A stretch of 11,571 bases of DNA from Bacteroidales bacterium UBA1181 (GTDB lineage: Bacteria > Bacteroidota > Bacteroidia > Bacteroidales > Paludibacteraceae): the NCBI GenBank assembly GCA_002310215.1, contig DBYR01000005.1:75593-87163 (forward strand). Direction: 5' to 3'. The notes beneath the pieces were generated by a model that saw nothing but the letters and a program-made list of their open reading frames with translations, made no database searches and had not been told where the DNA came from. Both the position numbers and the translations under genes were made by a program. This document shows positions 1 through 7,000 of this stretch, in pieces (within the stretch, counting starts at the first letter, position 1; each line of letters starts with the position of its first letter).

Positions 1-909
1 ACTGGTGCTGCTCAGATGGATGGTGCCATCATCGTGGTTGCCGCTACTGATGGTCCGATGCCTCAAACTCGCGAGCACATCCTTTTGGCTCGTCAGGTGA
101 ATGTGCCTCGCTTGGTCGTATTCATGAACAAGTGTGATATGGTTGACGATCCTGAGATGTTGGATTTGGTTGAGATGGAAATGCGCGAATTGTTGGGCTT
201 CTATGAGTTCGACGCTGACAACACTCCATTCATTCGTGGTTCTGCACTTGGTGCATTGAACGGCGAGGCTCAATGGGTAGACAAGGTAATGGAATTGATG
301 GACGCTGTTGATACTTGGATCGAGCTTCCTAAGCGTGACATCGATAAGCCATTCTTGATGCCAGTTGAGGACGTGTTCTCAATCACTGGTCGTGGTACTG
401 TTGCTACGGGTCGTGTTGAGACTGGTGTGATCAAGGTTGGTGACGAGGTTGAGATCATCGGTTTGGGCGCTGAGAAGTTGAAGTCAACTGTAACAGGTGT
501 CGAGATGTTCCGCAAATTGTTGGATCAAGGACAAGCTGGTGATAACGTAGGATTGTTGCTCCGTGGTATCGACAAGGATCAAATCAAGCGTGGTATGGTG
601 CTTTGTAAGCCAGGCGAGGTTACTCCTCACACTGAGTTCAAGGCTTCTGTATATATCTTGAAGAAGGAAGAGGGTGGACGTCACACTCCATTCCACAACC
701 ACTATCGTCCTCAATTCTACATCCGTACTTTGGATGTGACTGGTGAGATTTCTTTGCCAGATGGAACTGAGATGGTTATGCCAGGCGATAACTTGGAGAT
801 TACGGTTAAGTTGATTTGCCCAGTTGCATGTAGCGAGGGTCTTCGTTTCGCTATCCGTGAGGGTGGTAGAACCGTTGGTTCAGGTCAAATCACTAAGATT
901 ATCGACTAA
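1..909 (+). CDS. tuf: Translation elongation factor Tu (EF-Tu), 5' truncated
   Basis: EF-Tu is the cytoplasmic GTPase that carries aminoacyl-tRNA to the ribosomal A site. The frame is open from base 1 (TGAAQMDGAI...), about residue 93 in E. coli numbering, and ends at TAA 907-909, giving 302 visible residues of about 395. The P-loop, switch I and the DCPGH switch II motif lie upstream and are not seen. Visible G-domain motifs are NKCD (127-138, guanine recognition) and GSAL (238-249). Domain II begins near IDKPFLMPVEDVFSITGRGT; domain III contains GGRHTPF and YRPQFYIRT and ends with FAIREGGRTVGSGQITKIID. The ATG at 16 is an internal methionine, not the start. Identity is certain from near full-length similarity to the family. 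The gene directly precedes tRNA-Trp and secE, as tufB precedes secE in E. coli. No disruption is visible. Confidence 0.98.
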   Translation, partial: TGAAQMDGAIIVVAATDGPMPQTREHILLARQVNVPRLVVFMNKCDMVDDPEMLDLVEMEMRELLGFYEFDADNTPFIRGSALGALNGEAQWVDKVMELMDAVDTWIELPKRDIDKPFLMPVEDVFSITGRGTVATGRVETGVIKVGDEVEIIGLGAEKLKSTVTGVEMFRKLLDQGQAGDNVGLLLRGIDKDQIKRGMVLCKPGEVTPHTEFKASVYILKKEEGGRHTPFHNHYRPQFYIRTLDVTGEISLPDGTEMVMPGDNLEITVKLICPVACSEGLRFAIREGGRTVGSGQITKIID

Positions 910-929
910 TCAATTATTCTATAATGCGG

Positions 930-956
930 GTCCCCTTCCTTCCGGGAGGGGACTTT
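930..956 (+). terminator. Hairpin between tuf and tRNA-Trp, weak terminator or processing element
   Basis: Arms 930-939 (GTCCCCTTCC) and 944-953 (GGGAGGGGAC) form a 10-bp stem with one T·G pair and a TTCC loop. The stem is very GC-rich, but only three T follow (954-956) before A, so it is a poor match to an efficient intrinsic terminator. It ends five bases before the 5' end of tRNA-Trp. It could end some tuf transcripts, protect the tuf mRNA 3' end, or mark a processing point. The pairing is seen directly; the function is inferred. The rest of 910-958 is A/T-rich, and I see no convincing Bacteroidota promoter in it. Confidence 0.55.
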
Positions 957-958
957 AT

Positions 959-1031
959 ACGGGAGTAGCTCAGTTGGTAGAGCACTGGTCTCCAAAACCA
1001 GGTGTCGGGAGTTCGAGCCTCTCCTTCCGTG
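959..1031 (+). tRNA. tRNA-Trp (anticodon CCA)
   Basis: A full 73-base cloverleaf can be drawn. The acceptor stem is 959-965 (ACGGGAG) with 1024-1030 (CTTCCGT), with one G·T pair. The D stem is GCTC/GAGC (968-971/980-983). The anticodon stem is CTGGT/ACCAG (985-989/997-1001) around loop CTCCAAA, with anticodon CCA at 992-994, which reads UGG. A five-base variable loop follows. The T stem is GGGAG/CTCTC (1007-1011/1019-1023) with loop TTCGAGC. The discriminator base is G1031, as expected for bacterial tRNA-Trp. The 3' CCA is not encoded (CAAAAA follows), so it must be added by nucleotidyltransferase. The gene lies 49 bases after tuf and 16 bases before secE, so it is probably cut out of a longer transcript. 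Confidence 0.97.
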
Positions 1032-1047
1032 CAAAAACAGTAAAGAG

Positions 1048-1242
1048 ATGGATGCTGTAATTAATTATATCAAAGAATCATACAACGAGCTTGTTTATAA
1101 AGTTTCTTGGACGAAGAGGAGCGAGTTGGTCAGTCATGCAGTAGTTGTTCTTATTGCTTCCCTACTTATTGCGCTGGTCATTTTCTGTGTGGATAAGTGT
1201 TTCGAGGAAATCATGAAATTTGTTTACGGGGTGTTGTCATAA
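1048..1242 (+). CDS. secE: Preprotein translocase subunit SecE
   Basis: SecE stabilises SecY in the inner-membrane SecYEG protein-export channel. The 64-residue product is the short form with one membrane segment (E. coli SecE, at about 127 residues, has three). An amphipathic, surface-lying N-terminal part (about residues 4-26, IKESYNELVYKVSWTKRSEL) is followed by one hydrophobic span (about 28-49, SHAVVVLIASLLIALVIFCV) and a short C-terminal tail. ATG 1048 is the natural start because upstream sequence is tRNA. AAAGAG just before it is at best a weak ribosome binding site. Position in front of nusG is diagnostic for secE. One oddity is that the common SecE motif W-P-x-R appears as W-T-K-R, so the usual proline is missing. 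The product is small, but context and membrane layout make the call secure. Confidence 0.93.
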   Translation: MDAVINYIKESYNELVYKVSWTKRSELVSHAVVVLIASLLIALVIFCVDKCFEEIMKFVYGVLS

Positions 1243-1257
1243 TTAAAAAGGTTAGGC

Positions 1258-1812
1258 ATGTCTGAATCAGGGAAGAAGTGGTACGTGTTACGTGCTATCA
1301 GTGGAAAGGAAAGCAAGGTTCGTGAGTATATTGAGAGCGAAATCAATAACACGGATCTTGGTAAGTATGTCTCACAGGTTTTGATTCCTACAGAGCGTGT
1401 TTATCAGGTTAGAAATGGCAAGAAAATCTCGAAGGAACGTAGTTACCTTCCTGGTTATGTCTTGGTTGAGGCCGAGCTGGTCGGAGAGGTTCCTCACCGT
1501 TTGTCCGAGATGCCCAATGTCATCGGTTTCCTTGGGGACGGTTCCAAGAAGATCAATGAACCTGTGCCTTTGAGACAGTCTGAAGTGAATCGTATCTTGG
1601 GTCGCATCGATGAGATGGAGGATCCGGAGAGCGAGGTTCAGACCACATTCGCGGAGGGAGAAACCGTAAAGGTTACCTTTGGCCCTTTCAGTGGCTTCAA
1701 TGGGGTAATCGAGGAGGTGAACGCCGAGCGTAAGAAACTCAAGGTGATGGTTAAGATCTTCGGAAGAAAGACTCCTCTGGAGTTAGGCTTTATGCAAGTG
1801 GAGAAGGAGTGA
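1258..1812 (+). CDS. nusG: Transcription elongation/antitermination factor NusG
   Basis: NusG binds the clamp of elongating RNA polymerase, alters pausing, and contacts Rho or ribosomal protein S10. The 184-residue product matches the usual length (E. coli 181). The N-terminal NGN domain starts at KKWYVLRAISGKESKVREYIE (about residues 6-26) and includes ERSYLPGYVLVE (about 61-72), the equivalent of the conserved FFPGYVLV. The C-terminal KOW domain lies at about residues 131-184, with EGETVKVTFGPFSGFNGVIEEV and FGRKTPLELGFMQVEKE. ATG 1258 is 15 bases after secE, with AAAAAGG upstream that can serve as a modest ribosome binding site. Bacteroidales also carry specialised NusG relatives of the UpxY type in capsule loci. 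This copy sits between secE and rplK and closely follows housekeeping NusG, so it is the general factor. Confidence 0.97.
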   Translation: MSESGKKWYVLRAISGKESKVREYIESEINNTDLGKYVSQVLIPTERVYQVRNGKKISKERSYLPGYVLVEAELVGEVPHRLSEMPNVIGFLGDGSKKINEPVPLRQSEVNRILGRIDEMEDPESEVQTTFAEGETVKVTFGPFSGFNGVIEEVNAERKKLKVMVKIFGRKTPLELGFMQVEKE

Positions 1813-1850
1813 TTCCTTTTCCAATATAATCAATTTTAATTATTAGTAAA

Positions 1851-2291
1851 ATGGCTAAAGAAGTTGCTGGATTTATCAAGTTGCAGATAAAAGGTGGCGC
1901 AGCAAATCCTTCTCCCCCGGTAGGACCTGCATTGGGTTCCAAGGGTATCAACATCATGGATTTTTGCAAACAATTCAACGCAAGAACCCAAGATAAGGCC
2001 GGAAAGGTTTTGCCAGTTGTCATCACTTACTACGCTGATAAGTCTTTTGATTTTGTCGTTAAGACTCCTCCTGTTGCCGTTCAGTTGTTGGAAATCACCA
2101 AACAAAAGAGCGGATCTGCGGAGCCTAACCGTAAGAAGGTGGCCGAGATCACTTGGGAGCAGGTGAAGGCAATTGCGGAAGATAAGATGACCGATTTGAA
2201 CTGCTTCACGGTCGAGTCCGCCATGAAGATGGTGGCCGGAACTGCGAGAAGCATGGGTATCAGCGTGAAGGGCGATTTTCCTGGTAAATAA
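1851..2291 (+). CDS. rplK: 50S ribosomal protein L11
   Basis: L11 sits at the base of the L7/L12 stalk, binds the GTPase-associated region of 23S rRNA with L10, and is needed for RelA activation in bacteria where this has been studied. The product has 146 residues (E. coli 142). The N-terminal domain shows IKLQIKGGAANPSPPVGPALGSKGINIMDFCKQFN, including the conserved PPVGPALG stretch (about residues 22-29) linked to thiopeptide binding. The C-terminal rRNA-binding domain ends with ESAMKMVAGTARSMGISVKG. The start ATG 1851 follows an A/T-rich 38-base gap (1813-1850) with no Shine-Dalgarno sequence. I could not fold a convincing L1-binding operator there, although L1 represses rplK-rplA through such a site in E. 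coli. Confidence 0.98.
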   Translation: MAKEVAGFIKLQIKGGAANPSPPVGPALGSKGINIMDFCKQFNARTQDKAGKVLPVVITYYADKSFDFVVKTPPVAVQLLEITKQKSGSAEPNRKKVAEITWEQVKAIAEDKMTDLNCFTVESAMKMVAGTARSMGISVKGDFPGK

Positions 2292-2311
2292 TTTTTAACA
2301 CTTCAATTGAC

Positions 2312-3010
2312 ATGGGTAAACTTACAAAAAACCAAAAGTTAGCTTTAGAGAAGATTGAAGCAGGAAAATCTTACTCTTTGAAGGAGGCTTCGGCTTTGGT
2401 GAAGGAAATCACCTCCACGAAGTTCGACGCTTCTGTTGATATTGATGTACGCTTGGGCGTTGACCCAAGAAAGGCAAACCAAATGGTTCGTGGCGTCGTT
2501 TCATTGCCTGCAGGAACGGGTAAGACCGTTAGAGTCTTGGCTCTCTGTACTCCGGATGCGGAGGCTGATGCAAAGGCTGCTGGCGCCGACTACGTTGGTC
2601 TTGATGAGTATATCGAAAAGATTAAAGGTGGTTGGACAGATGTTGATGTAATCATTACGATGCCTTCCATCATGGGTAAAATCGGTGCTTTGGGTAGAGT
2701 TTTGGGTCCTCGTGGCTTGATGCCGAACCCTAAGAGCGGAACTGTTACCAATGAGGTTGGCAAGGCTGTTAAAGAGGTTAAACAAGGAAAGATTGATTTC
2801 AAAGTTGATAAGAGCGGTATCGTTCACACGTCTATCGGTAAGGTGTCTTTCACCCCTGATCAGATCATGGAGAACGCTAAGGCTTTCATCGACACGTTGA
2901 TCAAGTTGAAGCCTACTACTTCTAAGGGTGTCTATATTAAGAGCATCTTCCTTTCGAGTACTATGAGTCTGGGTATTAAAATTGACCCTAAATCAGTTGA
3001 TGAAATTTAA
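2312..3010 (+). CDS. rplA: 50S ribosomal protein L1
   Basis: L1 forms the mobile L1 stalk of the 50S subunit near the E site and helps deacylated tRNA leave. The product has 232 residues (E. coli 234). The family signature IMGKIGALGRVLGPRGLMPNPKSGTVT is intact at about residues 120-146. The N-terminal segment KANQMVRGVVSLPAGTGKTVRVLAL and the C-terminal TTSKGVYIKSIFLSSTMSLGIKID also fit the family. The start ATG 2312 lies 20 bases after rplK with no Shine-Dalgarno sequence. In E. coli L1 is also the autogenous repressor of rplK-rplA; whether it is here cannot be told from the sequence. The gene runs to 11 bases before rplJ, so rplK, rplA and rplJ are very likely co-transcribed. Confidence 0.98.
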   Translation: MGKLTKNQKLALEKIEAGKSYSLKEASALVKEITSTKFDASVDIDVRLGVDPRKANQMVRGVVSLPAGTGKTVRVLALCTPDAEADAKAAGADYVGLDEYIEKIKGGWTDVDVIITMPSIMGKIGALGRVLGPRGLMPNPKSGTVTNEVGKAVKEVKQGKIDFKVDKSGIVHTSIGKVSFTPDQIMENAKAFIDTLIKLKPTTSKGVYIKSIFLSSTMSLGIKIDPKSVDEI

Positions 3011-3021
3011 TATTTAGGAAC

Positions 3022-3540
3022 ATGAAAAAGGAAGATAAAGGTGCTGTTATAGAACAGATTTTTGATAATCTCAATCAATATGCTCACTTCTACATCGCTG
3101 ACGCTGCCGGTTTGACGGCCGACTTGACCAGCGATTTGAGGCGTGCTTGTTTCAAGAATGACATTAAGCTTTTCGTCGTAAAGAACACTTTGTTGAAGAA
3201 GGCTTTGGAACGCAAGGGTGATTTCTCTCCTTTGTACGGTTGCCTCGAAGGCCCTTCCGCATTGTTCCTGTGCGACACTGGCAACGCTCCTGCAAAGTTG
3301 ATCAAGGAGTTCAGCAAGAAGAATCCTTTGGCTAAGCCAGCCTTGAAGGCTGCTTACGTGGAGGAGAGCTTCTATGTTGGCGCGGATCAATTGGACGCTT
3401 TGGTCAGCATCAAGAGCAAGAACGAGCTCATTGGAGATATCATCTCATTGTTGCAATCGCCTGCTAAGAACGTTATTTCCGCTCTTCAGTCAGGAGGTTC
3501 AACTATCCACGGCGTGTTGAAAACACTTTCCGAAAGATAA
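3022..3540 (+). CDS. rplJ: 50S ribosomal protein L10
   Basis: L10 anchors L7/L12 dimers to 23S rRNA at the stalk base. The product has 172 residues (E. coli 165). The N-terminal rRNA-binding domain includes ADLTSDLRRACFKNDIKLFVVKNTLLKKALE (about residues 33-63). The C-terminal helix, about 145-172 (PAKNVISALQSGGSTIHGVLKTLSER), is where L7/L12 N-terminal domains bind. ATG 3022 is only 11 bases after the rplA stop, and TAGGAA in that gap is one of the few Shine-Dalgarno-like sequences in the window. In E. coli and Bacillus an L10-L7/L12 complex represses this cistron by binding a long leader; there is no space for one between rplA and rplJ here, so any such site would have to lie inside rplA. 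Confidence 0.97.
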   Translation: MKKEDKGAVIEQIFDNLNQYAHFYIADAAGLTADLTSDLRRACFKNDIKLFVVKNTLLKKALERKGDFSPLYGCLEGPSALFLCDTGNAPAKLIKEFSKKNPLAKPALKAAYVEESFYVGADQLDALVSIKSKNELIGDIISLLQSPAKNVISALQSGGSTIHGVLKTLSER

Positions 3541-3586
3541 TTTTTAATAGTTAATAGATTATAAACATTTTTAATAGATAAATAAA
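3541..3586 (+). repeat. A/T-rich rplL leader with three TTAATAG copies
   Basis: The 46 bases between rplJ and rplL contain only four G or C. TTAATAG occurs at 3544-3550, again immediately at 3551-3557, and at 3571-3577. The first and third copies share the longer form TTTTTAATAG (3541-3550 and 3568-3577). The stretch should be almost unstructured as RNA. A/T-rich, unstructured start regions are known to favour translation in Bacteroidota, where Shine-Dalgarno sequences are often absent. That fits the need for several L7/L12 copies per L10, but the role is inferred. No TTTG/TAnnTTTG promoter pair is present. Confidence 0.5.
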
Positions 3587-3961
3587 ATGGCAGATTTGAA
3601 AGCTTTTGCAGAACAATTAGTTAACTTGACAGTTAAAGAAGTTAATGAACTCGCTGAAATTTTGAAGAACGAGTATGGTATCGAACCTGCTGCTGCAGCT
3701 GTAGCTGTTGCTGCTCCTGCTGCCGGTGGTGCCGCTGCCGCTGAGGAGAAATCTTCATTCGACGTTATTTTGAAATCAGCTGGTGCTAACAAGTTGGCTA
3801 TCGTTAAGTTGGTTAAGGAATTGACTGGTCTTGGCTTGAAAGAGGCTAAGGATATGGTCGATGGCGCACCAAGTGCTATTAAGGAAGGTATCGCTAAAGC
3901 TGATGCTGAAGGTCTTAAGAAACAACTCGAGGAGGCTGGAGCTGAAGTTGAACTTAAATAG
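3587..3961 (+). CDS. rplL: 50S ribosomal protein L7/L12
   Basis: L7/L12 is the multicopy stalk protein that recruits translational GTPases such as EF-Tu and EF-G. The 124-residue product has the three family parts: an N-terminal dimerisation and L10-binding domain (about residues 1-33, ending ILKNEYGIE), an Ala-rich flexible hinge (about 34-53, PAAAAVAVAAPAAGGAAAAE), and a globular C-terminal domain starting at KSSFDVILKSAGANKLAIVK. The factor-binding helices contain VKELTGLGLKEAKDMVDGAP. The gene ends with TAG at 3959-3961. The start ATG follows AATAAA with no Shine-Dalgarno sequence. Two hairpins follow directly, so this is probably the last gene on a large share of transcripts. Confidence 0.98.
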   Translation: MADLKAFAEQLVNLTVKEVNELAEILKNEYGIEPAAAAVAVAAPAAGGAAAAEEKSSFDVILKSAGANKLAIVKLVKELTGLGLKEAKDMVDGAPSAIKEGIAKADAEGLKKQLEEAGAEVELK

Positions 3962-3964
3962 TAC

Positions 3965-3984
3965 AGGTTCTGGCAACAGAACTT
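3965..3984 (+). promoter_or_regulatory. First hairpin after rplL, GCAA tetraloop
   Basis: Bases 3965-3972 (AGGTTCTG) pair with 3977-3984 (CAGAACTT) around a GCAA loop, giving eight pairs including one G·T. GCAA belongs to the very stable GNRA loop class. The hairpin starts three bases after the rplL stop and ends one base before the next stem. It may shield the rplL mRNA 3' end or act with the terminator. Its 5' arm (AGGTTCT, 3965-3971) is also perfectly complementary to 3991-3997 in the terminator stem. Pairing is seen directly; function is inferred. Confidence 0.6.
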
Positions 3985-3985
3985 T

Positions 3986-4021
3986 GGTTTAGAACCTTTG
4001 CACAAGGTTCTAAACCTTTTT
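3986..4021 (+). terminator. Intrinsic terminator/attenuator between rplL and rpoB
   Basis: Bases 3986-3998 (GGTTTAGAACCTT) and 4004-4016 (AAGGTTCTAAACC) form a perfect 13-bp stem with loop TGCAC, followed by five T (4017-4021). This is a strong Rho-independent terminator by sequence. Because rpoB starts only 42 bases later on the same strand, it more likely works as a partial terminator (attenuator) that lowers rpoBC expression relative to the ribosomal protein genes. E. coli has a partial attenuator and an RNase III site at the same place between rplL and rpoB. The remaining gap, 4022-4063, holds a second T run (4034-4039) and no clear ribosome binding site. Confidence 0.85.
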
Positions 4022-4063
4022 ATGTCTATATTCTTTTTTGAGTTCACTTAATATCTTCGATAA

Positions 4064-7000
4064 ATGTCTTCTATTGAAAATAAGCAGAGAGTTAGTTTTG
4101 CCTCTGTCAAGAAACCGTTCGAGTATCCGGATTTTCTTGAAGTGCAATTAAAGTCGTTTAGGGATTTCTTCCAGTTGGATACCCCTCCTGAGCAAAGGAA
4201 AAACGAGGGCATGTACAAGGTCTTCGCTGAGAATTTCCCTATCGCGGATACGCGTAACAATTTCGTCCTGGAGTTTTTGGACTATTATATCGATCCTTCC
4301 CGTTATTCAATTGACGAGTGTATCGAGCGTGGCCTTACGTATTGTGTTCCTTTGAAGGCTAAATTAAAATTGTATTGTACAGATCCTGACCATGAGGATT
4401 TTGAGACAATTATCCAAGATGTCTATTTGGGTCAAATCCCTTATATGACTGACAAGGGAACCTTCGTCATCAACGGTGCGGAGCGCGTCGTCGTTTCCCA
4501 ATTGCATCGTTCCCCAGGCGTTTTCTTCGGACAGAGCATGCATGCGAACGGTACGAAACTCTATTCCGCTCGTATCATCCCGTTCAAGGGTTCATGGATC
4601 GAGTTCGCTACGGACATCAACAACGTCATGTACGCCTACATCGACCGTAAGAAGAAATTACCGGTTACCACGCTGCTGCGTGCCATCGGATATGAAAGTG
4701 ATAAAGATATTCTCGAAATATTCGGCTTGGCCGAGGAGATCAAGGTCTCCAAAGCTGCCTTGAAGAAGGTGGAGGGTAGAAAGCTCGCCGCACGTGTCCT
4801 CAAGGCTTGGGTCGAGGATTTCGTAGATGAAGATACAGGTGAGGTTGTTTCCATCGAACGTCACGAGGTTGTCATCGACCGTGAGACGATCCTGGAAAAG
4901 GAACACCTCCAAATGATTCTCGACTCGGGCGTGCAGACTATCCTGCTCCACAAGGAGGACCAGAACCTCTCCGACTACGAGATCATTTACAATACTTTGC
5001 AAAAAGATTCCAGCAACTCCGAAAAGGAGGCTGTTTACTATATCTACCGCCAACTGCGTAACGCCGAGCCAGCGGACGAAAACGCTGCCCGCGAGGTGAT
5101 CCAAAGTCTGTTCTTCTCCGAGAAACGCTACGACTTGGGCGAGGTTGGACGTTATAGAATCAACAAGAAATTGGGTCTTAAGACGGATATGAACGTGGGT
5201 GTCCTCACGAACGAGGATATCATCGAGATCATCAAGTATTTGATCCAATTGATCAACTCTAAGGCCGATGTCGATGATATCGACCACTTGAGCAACCGCC
5301 GTGTCCGCACGGTGGGCGAACAGTTGTACAACCAGTTCGGCGTGGGTCTGGCCCGTATGGCGAGAACCATCCGTGAGCGTATGAATGTCCGCGACAACGA
5401 GGTGTTCACTCCGATCGACTTGATCAACGCGAAGACGATCTCTTCCGTTATCAACTCTTTCTTCGGAACGAACGCCCTCTCCCAATTCATGGATCAGACG
5501 AACCCGCTTGCAGAAATCACGCACAAGCGTCGTCTCTCCGCCCTCGGTCCTGGCGGTCTCTCCCGTGAACGTGCGGGATTCGAGGTCCGCGACGTGCACT
5601 ACACGCACTATGGACGTCTCTGTCCTATCGAGACGCCTGAAGGTCCGAACATCGGTTTGATTTCTTCTTTGTGTGTCTATGCGAAAATCAACGACCTTGG
5701 ATTTATCGAGACTCCTTACCGTATCGTGAAGGACGGAAAGGCTGATATCTCCGAGAATGGCGTACAATATATGACCGCTGAGGAGGAGGAAGGTAAGATC
5801 ATCGCCCAGGGTAACGCGGCATTGGATGAGGAAGGTAACTTCTTGTCCGATAAGGTGAAGGCTCGTAAGGAGGGTGACTTCCCTGTCGTTCCACCTTCTG
5901 AGTTGGATTTGATGGATGTCGCTCCGGCGCAGATCGCTTCTATCGCGGCTTCCTTGATTCCGTTCCTCGAGCATGATGATGCGAACCGTGCGTTGATGGG
6001 ATCTAACATGATGCGCCAGGCTGTTCCTTTGCTGCGTACAGAGTCCCCTATCGTGGGTACCGGTATCGAGGCTCAGTTGGTGCGTGACTCACGTACCCAA
6101 ATCGCCGCTGAGGGCGACGGTGTCGTTGAATTTGTCGACGCCAGCGTCATCAAGGTGCGTTACGATAGAACCGAGGATGAGGAGTTCGTTAACTTCGACT
6201 CTTCTCTGAAGGAGTATGTCATCCCTAAGTTCAGAAAGACCAACCAAAGCACCACGATCGACTTGCGTCCGGTCGTTACACGCGGACAACGTGTCACGAA
6301 GGGTCAGATCATGACGGAGGGTTACTCTACCCAAGGTGGTGAGTTGGCTATCGGTAAGAACTTGTTGGTTGCCTTCATGCCTTGGAAGGGTTACAACTAC
6401 GAGGATGCCATCGTGATCAACGAGAAGGTTTGTAAATATGATATATTCACCTCTGTCCACGTCGACGAATACCAGTTGGAGGTTCGTGAGACGAAGCGTG
6501 GATTGGAGGAGTTGACCGCTGATATCCCGAATGTCAGCGAAGACGCTACCCGCAACTTGGATGAGAACGGTATCATTCGCGTGGGTGCCTTCGTAGAGCC
6601 AGGCGACATCCTGATCGGTAAGATCACCCCTAAGGGTGAGTCGGATCCTTCTCCTGAGGAGAAGTTGCTCCGCGCCATCTTCGGTGATAAGGCCGGTGAC
6701 GTGAAGGACGCTTCCTTGAAGGCTACCCCTTCATTGCGTGGTGTCGTTGTGGACAAGAGATTGTTCTCGAAAGCTATGAAGACGCGCAAGTCTCGTATGA
6801 ATGACAAGGCTATCCTTCCGAAAATCGAGGAGGAATTCCAAGAGAAGGCGGCCGAGTTGAAGGGTATCCTCGTGGATAAGCTTCAGGTTCTGACGAGCGG
6901 AAAGACTTCACAGGGCGTGAAGGATTTCATGGGTGCAGATGTCATTGCTAAGGGTGCGAAGTTCTCCAAGAAGGCTTTGGAGGAGATTGATTATACTACT

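Noticed and set aside
824..1060. Open frame of 78 residues across the end of tuf, the tRNA and the start of secE
   Set aside because: It is an out-of-frame reading through a clear tRNA gene and the tuf C-terminus; its apparent protein motif GVAQLVEHWSPKPGVGSSSL is the well-known artefact of translating a tRNA gene.
1813..1850. Search for an L1 operator ahead of rplK
   Set aside because: The 38-base gap is A/T-rich and I could not form a stem resembling the L1 binding site in 23S rRNA or the E. coli rplK leader. A site inside nusG cannot be excluded by eye.
3997..4028. Possible Bacteroidota promoter: TTTG at 3997-4000 and TATGTCTA at 4021-4028, 20 bases apart
   Set aside because: The -7 element matches only four of six fixed positions of TAnnTTTG, and the -33 element lies inside the terminator stem and loop. 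Too weak to list without transcription start data.
4658..5974. Long antisense open frame (438 residues) opposite rpoB, with similar ones opposite rpoC at 8006-8566, 8921-9574 and 9833-10714
   Set aside because: They lie wholly within intact, strongly conserved genes on the other strand. Their translations are rich in Asp, Leu, Thr and Val without recognisable domains, which is what biased codon use in a highly expressed gene produces on its complement.
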